Part shown: positions 45,865 to 59,817 of the stretch, in pieces
Position numbering within the stretch: position 1 is the first letter of the stretch
How the letters are laid out: each line of letters begins with the position of its first letter
Notes under the pieces: model-generated
Seen by the model: only the letters and a program-made list of their open reading frames with translations
Database searches by the model: none
Told to the model about the DNA's origin: nothing
Origin: Casuarina equisetifolia
Taxonomy: Eukaryota > Streptophyta > Magnoliopsida > Fagales > Casuarinaceae
Length of the DNA stretch: 64,000 nucleotides
Assembly (NCBI GenBank): GCA_028551475.1
Contig: CM052359.1
Location: 3,721,583-3,785,582, forward strand
Direction of reading: 5' to 3'
Made by a program: the position numbers and the translations under genes

Positions 45865-48399
45865 CATGGTTTTCAAATTTTCCTTAATATAAGTAAGTAG
45901 TTACACTTCAAAACATTTTTTCGTCTTTTCAAAATAAAAAGTACCGAAGATTAAAATTCAGATGGACATTAAACTCGAAAATTGCTAAATGATGTGAAAA
46001 TCATAAAGAGTGCAACGGAACTTATCATAACTAATCTAATTATCTATGGATTATGAGTAGAAAATGTAAAAGGCCATGTTCACTTCTCTTCATAAAGGCC
46101 TCATAGAGGAGAGGAATTGTCTAAACTTATAATATATAGTACTAATGTTCTTCTCTATAATGAAGACCTTTGGCTAATATTCCTCATTTTAAATTGGGAT
46201 GGTGGTGGGGGATTAAGGGGATTTACTGGGGAAGGAGAGGCTTAAACCTTAGCCTTCCAAGTGGTAGATCCCTTGCTAGGGTTCGAAGAAGACTAACTTT
46301 GATATTATGTAAAAGATTTTCTTGAAAGGAAATAATGTATAAACTTATAAAATATATTATAAACTTGTAAGACTCTTTTTCCAATAGAAAAATTGATGTT
46401 GTCTAAAAACTAAACAGAAGTGAGCATCTTTACGTTAATCAATTGCTAACTTCAGTTTCCTGGATGCTTTTATCCCAGCTTCTAGCAATCGGATGAGAAA
46501 AGAGAAAGTTCAGGTCAACAGATCTGTTGATTCCAGCTCCGTCCTGAAATGCCGTCTTCTCTTCTCAATCCCTCTTCTTCCCTAAGTTGACATGATGAGT
46601 GGCGATTGCGTTTTCCTGTACAAAGTTGTCCAAAAATTACCTTACTTTAGGCAAGCTTCGGTTTTCATTTTCAGATGACGCGATCAGATCCTATCGTCAA
46701 AGAAACGCACATTAGTTTGCATATAATGCGGGTGTTGACTTTGAGTACATGGATAAGCCACTTTCTTGTATAGTTGGTAGATTTTCTATCTAAAGTAGGA
46801 TCTTTGTTAGTGGGAGCAATAATTCTGGAGTTATTGGATTGTCAACACTATGATTTGCTCCTGGTTCAGAGTATCTCACCGTTGAATTCTACCTAAGCCC
46901 AATATGGTACACTGCTACCTCATATCCAAGCTGCTCTCAGCAATTCTGTATGTCATTATGCAACATCTGACAATAGTATGAACATGATTATTGTACTTCT
47001 CGACTTTTCAATTTGAGGGTTTTGGCTTTTTCCCTTGGCAACACTGTTAGCCCTGTGATGTGTGGTATTGGCTGCACTTATTCTCGAGTTAGTGCAAGCT
47101 TCATCATGACAAACCCCATTACATGTTCAACAAAATAAGTCTTCTGCAAGGCTTCGTCGCTTCTTCTGGATTCTTTGCATTCTCTTGTTTTGTTTTATTT
47201 CAATCATGTAAAGTTGGCTGGCACATGATGGTGTCGCTGCCTCAGGAATCACAAACCTTTACACAGGAGTACTTTCAGACCACTGTTCTCATTGTATTAT
47301 ATTCCTTTCTTAAAGTCGCACCACCCTGAGGAAAACAGTGCCTCCAATGACGGCGGGAATGAGCTGTTGAGAGCTTGAGAGGACGAGATGACACCTGCCA
47401 AAATAGAGTGGCAGGCCATTAACCAAGGTGTTCATGGCAGCAGAGTTACAGGGTTTCAACCACACCCTTTGTTACTCTTTTCAGACTAGAATAGGTAAAA
47501 GAATTCAATTCAGACCGACGTTCCATATGTGTACTTTGTCACTTGCTAAGCAAATGGAAGTGTCAGCAGATAACTTGCAGTATCCAAAAGTTGAAATCAA
47601 TTGCATTTCATTGCCCTGAAAAGTAGACTTTATCGTACGTTTTTCTTCTTGCTTTATAAGTCATTGAGGATTCTTTAAGTAGTTTCTGGAAAAGATGTTA
47701 TACCATTGAAGTCACAGCATTGCCGTCATGAACAGTCTAAGAGTATAACTTGAAACAGAAGTCTTCTTCCGATTCCTCCCCTTGTGTTCCACTTTGAAAA
47801 GGTTATCGACCTGCTTTTCCTTGACGTGGGACTAAGCACTAGAATGTATTTTGGAGGGAATAGAGTGGACTGGTGTCAAAGAGTAATGATGGATATGTTG
47901 GAAAACAATGGAAAGACCGTGTTGCTGGCAGGATTAGTTGTAATCGACTATCCATTAACTAATTTGTGAAAAGAAAAGGTTCAAGCTGAGATTTTTGCAA
48001 TTGATTCACATTAAAAGGTGTGTGAATGGAAGCATTTTTGTCAATCTACGATTAAAACACAGTCCTGTCGCGAGTTCTAACTCCAGTTTATCATATGAAA
48101 ATCATTTCCTGATCAGATCTGCTTTGTAAGCTGGTTTACCTACACATTTAGTTGTGATATAACCATGTGATGATGTGAAGTGTTCCACCCATCAGCTTCT
48201 TTTCTGAACCGATAGAGGCAGAAACTTCATGTATCAAAATTGCCTCTTTAACCGGTCAAATCCTGGTATCACTTTGCATTTATCACGACCAATATACCTA
48301 CCAAGTAAACAGGTCGGGGTTTCGACACCTCCTCCTCTACCAGTGTGTGAGTTAATATGTACATCCCTTACAAAGAAACAAAAATCATGAAACTATGCA

Positions 48400-48680
48400 A
48401 TTCCTATCATGAGGGAGGGTCCGGTCTCATAGAGGAGACGTGTCTATAGGAAGGATCTAGGACCCTCCATGAAGGGTTATGAAGCGTTCATAACCTATTG
48501 ATAAAGACATCATAACCTACACATTTGTGTATAACAGAACTCCACGACTTACTCATAGGAAAGGTTGTGATTCTCCTACAACCTCCACCCCTCCATGAAG
48601 GTTAGGTATATATGGTTGTCTAATCTTATCAGATAGATTATATTTGTTGAACTCTTTTTGGAAGGTAAACAAAATGGTAT
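48400..48680 (+). other. possible decayed LTR end with PBS-like site
   Basis: A compact block with CCTCCATGAAG repeats (48,475 and 48,590) and a TATATATGG box is followed by acaaaatggtatcc at about 48,668, which resembles the usual LTR end plus TGGTATC primer-binding start. The match breaks after seven bases and no second LTR or pol sequence is seen, so this is weak. Confidence 0.25.
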
Positions 48681-51600
48681 CCAAGTCGGGGACAAGGATG
48701 GCTAAGAATAAAAGATGTTCGGTGAAAAATGTTTTTGGGACGACAAGATCGCCATCTTTTATGGTCTGTTGGGTTCGATGTAAGTGGGATTTAGGGAGTA
48801 ACAAGAAGAGAGTCCGAGTGATTAATTATGCTAGTGGAGGGGACAATTGCAAGGGCAGCCCATAAAAGATAACCCAATATAACTTTAAAAAGAATATAAT
48901 AGTAACCTCTTCTCAAAACCCCCGTTTTTTTAATTTTTAATGTATGCAATGTTGAACTACTTTCAATTAAACTATATGCTTATTAACTCAAAACTCATAA
49001 TTATTTCTCGTAAGCCCATTATATCAGTGAAACAGTAAGATTAGCACTAAGAGAGCTTTACGACTGAAAGTTCTTGAACAAATTGTTTCCAACCACTGGT
49101 GCAGAGATTTTGACACCTCTGACATCGTTAGTCGACTTGACACTTTCTCCCAACCTCTACGGATTTCATCAATGCCGCTCAACGCTTATGTGCCCTCGGC
49201 TGCCACATTGCCCCCCTTCAGCTCAGTGAACAACAGCCGTTTCTTGGTTGCTAATCATAGACTGACTTCGTGTTCTTCAGCAACTACTCCACGTGTTTGT
49301 CCTTCCACCCCATCTAACAAAGTTATGTACGGTTGTCGCTATCAATCAATAAGTTGCAGTGTCATCAGAAATCCTCAGAAATCCGTAGAACTCGATGGTT
49401 GTAACCATCTGATATGATGTCGTGCAAGTGGAAGTGGAAAGTTGGAAGCCAACGATCTGTGGTACGTGGTACGTTTGTTGTATGGTGACGGGTCAGTGTT
49501 CACATCATTATGGCAGCAAATTTAGCAGTGCACATGGAACCGACTAGCCACCAGGTGCTTGAGTGGACAGAATACATGGCTAAAAATCATACAAACCGAT
49601 AAAGATATCCGGGGCTACCTTAAAAGGACCTATCTACCTCTGTTTCTTCCCAATACAAATGTGCTAGAAAGACAAATGCATGGCCTTTTTGGCCGGGGGA
49701 TAGAAAGCAAGGCAAGAAATGAAGAGAAAAGTGAACCCATAAAAGCTTTGATGCAAAAGTCATTGAGAAAGAGACCAAAAAAGTGTTAGAGACACATAGT
49801 ACATTGATTTGTTTAATAAATACGTAGAGATTTGATATATTAAAATGTCATACTCTTTAAATGTAGAAATATATTTTTTTATTACAAACTGTTTTAAGAG
49901 AAAAAATAAATCCTCTAATATAATATCAGAATTCCAATCTCAAGTAACACATTTTTTTACTCACCGATATGTATTTTACATTAAGAGTAAACCTTCTAAC
50001 AAGCTAAAAACAACTTTGTACGTATGATTATAGGATTGCTCCTTAATTATATATTTTGTATTTGTGTGTGGGGTGGGGGGTAAGGTTGTGTGTGCCGAGG
50101 TTAATTATAGTTGGTTGGAGGGGATAGTAGCAGTTATGAGTTCGCAGCATGTGCTTCCAATAATGCCAGCCACAAACCCACCAACCAAGATAGAAATCTC
50201 TAAATCTCAATCATGCAATTTGATTATTATTATTATTGTTAGTCCTTTCGACTACAAGTTTGTGGGACTAATTATCCCTCATCTATGCTGCTTATCCATG
50301 TGACTTTACCTTGTTCTGGTGGCAGTTCAAACGAATCTCCATGAAACTAACTCATCATACACTTTTAAATAGAAATAAACAATTCATTTATTAAATCGTT
50401 TAGCTATAATTATGTCTGTTCATGCATTCCTTGTAGTTGGACATGTGAGGCAAGCAATATGTTTAACCCATCATTGGAAAAGTTCTTTATGGAAAGGTTC
50501 TCAGACTCTTGCCAAGCACTAGCACCAGGGTGGTGGTGATGAAATACATTCTTCCAATCCAAACTTACTGTTTGCACTTATAATATCCAATTATATGACA
50601 GTTGAAGCTCAACATAATAGCAATTCTTTTCTGGGTAGTCCTAATTTTAGGAAGAAAAAAAATCACCAAATTGAAGTTATTTTAAAAGCGATTAGATGAC
50701 CATTTTGTCTTATATTGGTCCCTCTTTCGATCTTCCATCAATTATGAAGTTGGAAAAAGACTTTCCATCAACCTTGCTTACGATAATGAATTTCCAAGAA
50801 AAAATATTGACGAATGAAACTAAAAGATTGTTGAGATTTGTTTTATGCTCACTTGATTGTTAACCAAACTCTTATTGCAAGGATGTATTATGACCTACTC
50901 ACTATTTAGCCTAATGACAAAGATATTCAAAATCAAGTTTCACATGATGTGAAGCAAGGTAATCAAGTTCCATCTCAATCACAAATCATAGGTAGCAACA
51001 AACTAATAGTGGGAAGAAAGGAAACATTACTAAAGTGAAAGTTTCTATTGACAACAATAGACAAACAAGAAAGAACTAGAAGAAGATGAAAAAGAAAACA
51101 AATGAAAGACAAGAAACCATCATGAACATAATCGTAACATTTCATGAGACAATAACCTAACTACTTTGAAGGAAGATATGTGAAATAGTCATTTAGGGAA
51201 TGATTGAATGACATGTGATGAACACAAATTCCAATTGTACTACATAGGTATGTTTTAATCATAGCAATATAAGAGGGGAAAAGAATAGTGGGTGAAGATA
51301 TTATTCGGTGTGCTAATAATTGAAGAAGATACAATAAGAATTCAAGGATAAGTTTCTTGAAATGAAAGGGATTGATGTAGAACAAAAGACTATCTTCATA
51401 AATTTTATATTTTCTTATTTATAAAATATATTTTCCTCATCATAAAGCCATTGGAAATTTGCTTGGATGGTGTTCTGGGTCATCAAGAAAAAATTCATCG
51501 AAATTTTTTTATGAATTAAGAGTATAAAATTGTAATTATAGAAGTATCAATACAAAAGACATGATTAATATTATTTTAACTATCCTTGACTAGATGTAAC

Positions 51601-54600
51601 TTTCTTTGGAGAACTTTTCTGTTTTCTGGTAAATTCCACGGTACCTTTTTGGAGTTTCCATATGTTACAGTTATTGACCCCACTTTCCATGGCGCCATGT
51701 GGATGTACGATGACATGTCACATCACCCTTTTGGGTAAAAATTGAATAATCAATTCGCAAGAAAACAATGTTTCGAGAATCTTTAAAAAGCTTTATACAG
51801 CTTGAGCCAATTTAATACAACACTAAATTCATTGATCAATTTAGTTCTGTTTCTCATACTGGAGCAGGTAAGAAAAAAGTGTAACCTGTTCATCATTTTG
51901 GTATTTGCATTCCATCCAATGCATTGAAGCAGTACGGACATTCCTAGGAAATGCAGAGGTCTTTACCAAATATAAGCAAGTATTGGTTTTGAGGATCCTA
52001 TGTGGAGGAGTTCCTTATATCCAAGGGATAGTTATGTGTACCATGGGTTGAATGGTTAAAATTTTTAAAATAAATATATAAAGTTTAACTCAAAAGATAA
52101 CTTATAAGTATGAAATTACATTTCTTAACACTCTCTTACACGCAGAAGATGTTTAAGTTAAGTAAATTTAAAATATATCTTATCTTAAGTTCTAATACTA
52201 CGTATACAACTTAAAATTTAATTTAAAAATATATTTATATACTTGAAAAGAACAAATCAACATTTAAACGTTATTCAAATTCCATCTCTATTATATAATA
52301 TTGCACTTCTCAATAAGTTTGTATATTCTTCTATGAATCAAGGACAAGTTTTTCCTGTCATTGTCTTGATGCTGGCGGGCACTTTGTTCAAATTCCTTCA
52401 TAATCAGTACAAATTAGGCGTACCAGATATCAGTTAAAAGATCATCAAGAATCTAGCTCGATCCCAGCAAGACTTGGGAGCATTTTTCAAATAAACATTA
52501 TAACAACCGAAAGGGGAGGATGGGCAGAGGTTGAATCGTTTATTAAATGGGTTTAGAAAATCCTTTTCAATCGTAGGAAAATATTTAAAAATTCGAGTCA
52601 TGCTTGTGGTAAAAGGGGGATGCATGTGCAGCCAGATTTTGAACTAAAGGGACAAGGTTCTTTGGCCAATTTATCTGACAGTACCAATTGGCTTCTTCTA
52701 CGTGGAACCCAGAATGGTGCTTCTGCACCAAGTATCCTACTTAACAATTTGAGCAGGACAATGTCAGCATCTTCCGCCGACCATCGTGATGGAAGCTTTT
52801 GTTCTCAAGCGCAGAAGAGACTGCAAATGTACCCCCCTAGAAACTGTGGTGCCAGAAAATTTTCTGGGTAAATCTACAAAACATGAAAAGAAGTAAAACA
52901 AAGACCGACAGGAATAGTCTTGGATCATTAAAAATAACCAAGTCCACCTATTAGCTGCTGCTTTGTCCATCGAGGAGGAGCGCCGACAAGACAAATTAAT
53001 AGTTGGATTTGTTTATATATATAATTTTTGTTATAAAACTTAATAAAATTATTTTTAAAAAAATTTCTCAGTTTACTTTACTTCGTATCAAGACAAACTA
53101 ATCATTAAATTTGTAACGAAGTTAATATAAAAATAACTTCTAAGTTAACTTTTAGGTTAAACTTGAATTAGAATTTTTTTCATGTCAATCCACCACTTAA
53201 TTTAGGCTAAACAAATCAAGGCTTAGCAATTAGACGAAAAAAGCCCAATTCAAGGTTGACTTAAGGTACCAATACTTGTTGAAATATTTGTTAGTATCAA
53301 TCATTGCAGCCGGTTCCAATCAAGGTGCCTTGAACTCTTTCTTTTTTTGTCTTCTTTTCAACTTTCGATCGATAACCCACATTAAGTCCAACGAATTCAG
53401 AGGCACACATGATGAGCCAGAGCACTTCTGCTAGGCACCACACTTCACAATCTTGCCTAAGAAAAATCAAAACCCAATAGTCCCAAAGATCCTCATCATT
53501 TACATATAAGATTATTAACATTAGCTTAAACAAAATTAAAAACAAAGATTAAAAAAAAAAAAAGATAATTTGAAAACCACCTTGGACTCTAACAACCATT
53601 AGTCAAAATTGGCAACGAAGGAATTCCACATGGTTTGGAAAATTTAAATATATATATAAAAAAAAAAAAAAAAACATGTCACCTAGGTAATCGAGAGACC
53701 ACTGACGTGCAATTAGGACCCTGATTACCATCCAAAGCCTTAGGCTTCTAACTAGGAAGAAGTCACGTGCCACATGGGACATGTTGACCCAAAGCAATCA
53801 AGGTTGAGAAAATCGAAAAATATTAAGGAAATATCACAACCGGTAGCCTGTTAACTCGATGATAGGACGAAGAAAAAGAAGAATAGTCAACCAGGAGGAG
53901 TAAAAGTTTTTTTTGGGGATCCAATTACCGAGGTTAAACCCAAATTATTTGGTACTAATTACATCGCAGAAAATTTTACCTTGACGTTGAGATGACAGAA
54001 CCTGGAACTTTCGAGGTTAAAAAGTGACAAACGGCGTTATAGGAATATACTACGGTTGGGTCGGGGAAGAGCACGAGAGAAAATTATTGACTGCCAAATG
54101 CTGCCAGTAGTCAAATCAATCCTTCCCGACAGTTTTCTTGTGAAGGAACTTGCTGGCATGCACGTATAGTACCATCAACGTTTCTCCAATATTTTTTTGA
54201 CCTCTTTAAAGAGACATTGTCGTTTTCCTTTTTCTGTGTTAGAAGTAACCCAATTCTTTAAAAATGCTTGTTAGCTTGTAGCCTACACGCAAGATTACAA
54301 GCGAGGATCCAAGACTACTTGATTATAATTTATGTTCCATGGGACTATTTCTGGTTTTCTCCACGAGTTATTGGTGTTTCTTATCCTTTTTTTTATTAAA
54401 TAGTAACAAAACTCTGACCATTTTATTAATAAAAAAATGCAAGGTGAAAGACCATACTTTTTTAAGAAAGACAATAAAATCATTACCCTTGAACGAATAA
54501 GCCCTAAGCCTCATTGATCATAGTTGAAAACAAATCTAACAAATTATAAAGCAATCAAGGAGGTCCATATTCTCTAAACTAAATCCTGACCAACAATCGC

Positions 54601-56183
54601 ATCGGTCATAGTTCAAGTCCCTAGCTCTCATTGGGTACATGTAATAAAATAAAATAAAATAAAAAATAAATGAGGTCATTGCCTGCTTTGTAGGCGTGGA
54701 GAAGCCTAGTCCTAACTAGTTTTTTTTTTTCTCTCTCTTTTAAGAAGCACCATAAAAATTATGTTGCCCATTATCTTATAAATAGATCAACAACTCAATA
54801 ATATGGAATAGATACCATAAGCCACAATAATATTCAACAAAGAAGAATGCTACTTGATTAATGACAGAACCAACAGTACATGTAACAATGTGAGAGTGTT
54901 AAAGGTTCATTATAAGAAACAGGGATAATTGAAGGACATTATTTCGAAATAAGTACTCATAATTGATATCTGTAGCCACTTTTATCCATTGTTACTTACT
55001 TTTTTTAATGGCGACGACTGCAAAAGGAAGTAAGGATTTATAACAACGCCACTGTACTAGTCTTATTGAGATATGATCCTTGCCGGTTCGTCCAAAGTCT
55101 GGGCTCATTTTAATGTGGGAAGGGAAGTACAAATGCCGTAACTCGGTTTGCTCTTTCTGGTGACACAAATTCTTATTGTAAATTTACACTCACCATCTGT
55201 GGTAAATTGTTTTTACAAAGTAGGTCGGTTGGTCACGTTGTCCGGCGTCGTGGGCGTCAATGATAATATAAACCTTTCAATCAGTGCAATGAACCCCTTC
55301 CACAAAGTGGGCATGTACTCACCATGCTCGAATTTAATGCTCGTGCGACTTTGTTGCCATGTCAAGACGAATTCACTACTGTTCTATGTATTCCGATAAT
55401 GTCAATCAGATTGGTTATTCTGCAGGTCCGGTAGGCTCACGTAGCCGTCAAATCTCACTAAAATGTCCCTTCAAGAACTGTTGTTTGGGGCTTCCTTTGT
55501 ACTCCTCAACACGGCACTGTTTCAAACATGTGGTGGACAATGTAAACTGAACCCAAACCTTGGGTTGGGAGCTGCGATTATTGCTTCTCTGTTACTGCAG
55601 TGGTCGCTGGATTTCTAGGGATTGATGAACCAAAAAAAGATGAAAAATAATGGCCGCTTTCAGCTTTCAGCTTCCCGTTTACGGTATTTATTGATCACAC
55701 TAAGACCATCCTAGCCATTAAATTGACGAGCAACGAAATGGACCCCACTAGATCATAATGATCAGGCTTCAGAGTTGGCTCTGTAATTGCAGGGGAGCAG
55801 TAAATGAACCATTTTCTGCGAGGAAGAAGAAGATCAGGAAAAAAGCAAAGTGGTTTGGGAGAAAAAGGAAAGGCAGCGAAGAGTAAGGCGAAAGAGTGAA
55901 GCGTGTGCGCCCCATGGGAAGGTCACCAATGAGATTTTAGAAATCTCCCTGCACAGATATACACAGGGGTGTCGGTGACGTGGGAACGGGACAGACTTGC
56001 CAATTCCGAGAGCCGGCACCGTTGACTTGTTACAGTAGATGGATAACCTCCACTTGCCGGTCACCGGTTGTTAATCCCGATGCCTCTGCTTTGATTGTAA
56101 ATATATAATATTCCCATATCGTACCGCGTTGGTGTAGAGCTTCTGTATTGTATATGCTCGTCTTTCCCACAGCCACAGAGTTA

Positions 56184-56220
56184 GAGATAGAGATAGAGAT
56201 AGAGATTGGGGGAGAGGAAG

Positions 56221-56252
<32 letters not shown>
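56184..56252. repeat. GATAGA / (GA)n microsatellite upstream of the WAV3-like gene
   Basis: About four gagata units followed by a (GA)n run at 56,224-56,252, about 310 bp before the ATG. Probably promoter or leader sequence. Confidence 0.85.
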
Positions 56253-56255
<3 letters not shown>

Positions 56256-56563
56256 TAGAGATTTCCATTTGGCAGGAACAGTGAGGCCTTTTCATAGCAG
56301 AAGTCTTTTTGGGGGATTCGAAAGAAGAAAGAGGAAAAAAAAAAAAAGCACCAGGAATTGTAAAGAAGCGGGGAAATAGAAACATGGAAAAGAGGAAGAT
56401 GAAAAGGGTGTCCCTATCTAATCCATTTCGTTTGTCTTTTTAAACACTTCCGTTGCCAACCCATCTTGCCCTTCTCTCCATAATACCACCACCACCCTGA
56501 TCCTCCTTTCTAGAAAAATCCCTTTTGCACAATAGTGACTGAGAGAGCTTGAGACCCTGAAAA

Positions 56564-58813
56564 ATGGTGACTGGGTGGAGAAGAGCTTTCTGCACATCCA
56601 TCCCTAAAGATAGAGAACCAAACAGAGTGTTATCAGAGAAGCATAGTCAGCAGCAGCATTGCGAGAATATCAACGTCGTCCAGAGTCCCAGAATCGGCTC
56701 CAAGTTTGGGTTTTTCTCCAACCCATCCACGCCTCGCTTGCAGACTCAACCGGTACCTAGCCCCAGCCTCCGATGCCGGACCTCGGCCACCACACCCACT
56801 TCCTCATTGCCCAATAGCCCGAAACTCCAATGCAAAACAGCAACCACCCCAAAGAAAAACAACAGCCCCAGATTGTTCCAGTTCTCTAATAATCCTCTCT
56901 CACCCAAATCTCCCTCTAGCTTCTCTCTCCTCAAGGCCGTACGTCTCTCCAAAGTAAGCATCATTTGTTCTTTCTCCGTACATATACGATTCCATTCCCA
57001 TCACCCCCTCTCTACTGGATCCCTGAATTAATACTCCTTTTTTTCATCACTTTGGGTGACGTTTTTGTTGTCTTTTGCTTTGTTTTTTCAGAGTAGGTGC
57101 GGTATCTGCATACAGAGCGTCAAGACCGGTCAAGGAACTGCCATCTTCACCGCCGAATGCTCCCACACCTTCCACTTTCATTGCATTTCTTCACACATCA
57201 AAAAGCACCAGCTCTTGATCTGCCCGGTGTGCAGCGCCACCTGGAAGGAACTCCCTTTGCTCGCTATCCACCCCAACCCAGATACCATTGAAGCAGACAG
57301 GGATAACGCCAGTAACAGGAATAATAAAAGAGAATTAATCGCCAGAGACGTCAAGACCAAGTGCTTGAGGGTGTACAACGACGATGAGCCTTTGATGTCC
57401 CCCACCTCCGGTGCTCGCTTCAATCCCATACCGGAATCGGACGAGAACGAAGAAGACGAAAATGGTTCCGTAGAGTTCCAGGGGTTTTTCGTAAACCCCG
57501 CTCCTTCTGCTTCGCCCAATGTGAACGACATAATCAGGAATGTGGAGGTGAGTTTGCGACCGGAGGCTGCAGTGTTAGCCGTAGGGAAAAGCTACGAGAC
57601 CTACGCTATAGTTCTGAAGGTTAAGGCCCCGCCCTCTCCGGCGCTGAACCCATCCCGTCGTGCACCGATTGACCTAGTGACGGTGCTCGACGTAAGTACA
57701 AGCATGGGTGCGCCCAAGTTGAAGTTGATGAGACGCGCCATGAGGCTGGTAATCTCCTCGCTCTTTGCGACGGACCGTCTGTCGATCGTCGCGTTCTCAT
57801 CGAGCTCCAAGCGGTTGTTGCCGTTAACTAGGATGACCACCAACGGTCGCAGGTCGGCGAGGAAGATCGTCGACGCCCTGGGTTGTGTGGGTCAGCGGGC
57901 GTCTGCCAACGATGCGCTCCTGAAGGCCGCCAAGGTGCTTGAGGATCGACGGGAAAGGAACCCCGTGGCCAGCATTATGCTCTTATCGGACGGTAACGAC
58001 GAGCGCCGCTTCAACGGCTCCGCCAATCAGAAGCGCCCCTCTCCAACAGTCGTGTCCTCCACGCGCCTCGCCCATTTGGAAATCCCGATCCACGCGGTGG
58101 GACTCGGCGAGGGCGTCGCGTACGATCACGCGCACCAGGACGACCCTTTCGCCAAGTGCGTGGGCGGCTTATTGAGCGTGGTGGTTCAGGATCTGAAAAT
58201 CAAACTGGGCTTCGCGTCCGACTCGGCACCGGCCGAGATTTGTGGAGTGTACTCCGTGACAGGCCCTCCGGCAGCGCTCGGGTCGGGTTCCGCCAGGCTC
58301 GGCGACCTGTACGCCGAGGAAGAGAGAGAACTCCTGGTGGAGTTGAAAATCCCAGCTCCTTCCATTGGGTCCCATCACGTGTTGGCCGTACGGCCCATTT
58401 TCAAAGACCCGTCATCGCAAGAGCTCGTGTATTGCAAAGAACAGGCACTCCTCGTTCCACGAGCTCAACCCGTCCGATCCCCGTCCCCCAACATTCAACG
58501 GCTTAAAAACCTCCACGTGACCACCCGCGCCGTGGCCGAGTCTCGGCGGCTGATGGAGCACAACAACCTGACCGCCGCTTACCAACTGCTCTCCTCGGCT
58601 CGAGCCTTGCTGATGCAGTCTAAGTCGGAGTGGACCGAGGAGTACTTGCGGGGCTTAGAAGCCGAGTTGGCCGAGCTGCAGAGGCGCAGACAACAGCAGA
58701 GCCAGCCAGAGCCAGAGCCAGAGACAGAGAGGACGGGAGCCCAGCCGAGTGGACGAAAAGCCGGAGCCGCTTACCCCAACATCGGCTTGGAGAGCCGCGG
58801 AGAGACTGGCTAA
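56564..58813 (+). CDS. WAV3: WAV3-like RING/vWA E3 ubiquitin ligase, C-terminus frameshifted
   Basis: Exon 1 (56564..56953, 130 codons) and exon 2 (57092..58813) join in phase 0 to give 703 residues as read. The N-terminus [18 protein letters not shown] is the family start, followed by Ser/Pro-rich spacer. A RING-H2-type finger spans about 133-177 ([18 protein letters not shown]). A vWA domain follows from about 325, with the MIDAS motif DVSTSMG near 330 and LLSDGND later. WAV3 and WAVH proteins are E3 ligases acting in root gravitropism and auxin responses in Arabidopsis. After the coiled, Gln/Arg-rich region (ELQRRRQQQ) the frame gives a non-family tail. The conserved family tail ([15 protein letters not shown], then [11 protein letters not shown]) lies intact in the +1 frame and ends at a TAG at 58,881-58,883. 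Either this allele has a frameshift at about 58,690-58,710 or there is a sequence error. Confidence 0.9.
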
Positions 58814-58883
58814 GGTGGCGATTATGAGGAAGTCTATGAACAGAGTGAGCGACTTGCACGGCTTCGAAAATGCCAGATTTTAG

Positions 58884-59783
58884 TTTGTTTTTTTTTTTTC
58901 CTTCCTTTTCCTTTTTTAATTTTTGTATTAATACAGAGGAACTATAAATATTATATATATATAAATAATTTTGAAAAGAAAGGGTAAATTATGATTGAAG
59001 AGGGCCCAGGCCCACGATAGCGACAAGGAGTACCCGACGGCTAGGCCCTTTTCAGCAGTGGAAAGTGATGGATAGTGAAGGAAGAACCCCACCTGAATAT
59101 TTATTTGTCTCTTTTATCCCTTTTCTTTATTTTTTTTTGGGGAACAAAAACCCATAAAAATTATGTTATCTCGAGAATAGAGCCTGTAAAAGAATTGTAG
59201 GGACTAAGCAATGGAGAGAGGTATCTAAATGTTTCCGTCTGTTTGAATCATTGCGTGTTTTCATTGATAGCCCTGAATGTGTAAATTGGGAATAGCCTGT
59301 AATGATGAAGCTGAATGGGTCCATTTGTGTGATGTTCAAACGAGCTGTATATTGTGCTAGTAATGCCAAAGTGGCTGTGGTGGAGTTGGGACACAGGATG
59401 ATGCCAAATGCGGCCGGATTTGTTTTTTAAGGATAGGATATTGCGGATTTGTTTGTTTTCGGTAGTGGGGTTTTGTCCTAAATTATGGATGTCCCGTGCT
59501 CTCAAAAGTCTACATGATTTTGTTCCTTGCTAGTTCGTCGCAGTCTTAAAAGCTCATGCCACGACACACAAAAGGGCAGCAGGTATTGACACTGAAGAAT
59601 ATATACTTGGGAAGCCGAGATGTTGATTGTTTCATCTCTTTTCATTGGCTTCTTCAATTTTGCCTCTGTTGCAGTGGCCACGATCATGTTACTCCTAAGG
59701 TCTAAAAAAATAAAAAGAAGACACGGCGCAGAAAAGGAGATCATAACTAGGTGAAAGGAAAAGGAACTAGTGCAACCCGCTTG

Positions 59784-59817
<34 letters not shown>

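Larger units (their letters stand above)
44560..56180. other. 11.6 kb without a recognised gene
   Basis: Apart from the MRT4 promoter side (44,540-44,760), an inverted repeat at 45,744-45,864 and a possible LTR-like relic at 48,400-48,680, I find no gene. Open frames are 60-100 codons and without motifs. Composition is AT-rich with poly(A/T) tracts (53,549; 53,660; 54,720) and an (AATAA)n stretch near 54,645. 52,600-52,870 and 55,150-55,550 have slightly longer open frames but no family resemblance. Confidence 0.55.

Noticed and set aside
47123-47969. Short plus-strand frames at 47.1-48.0 kb
   Set aside because: 60-70 codons each, no motifs, not joinable into a recognisable protein.
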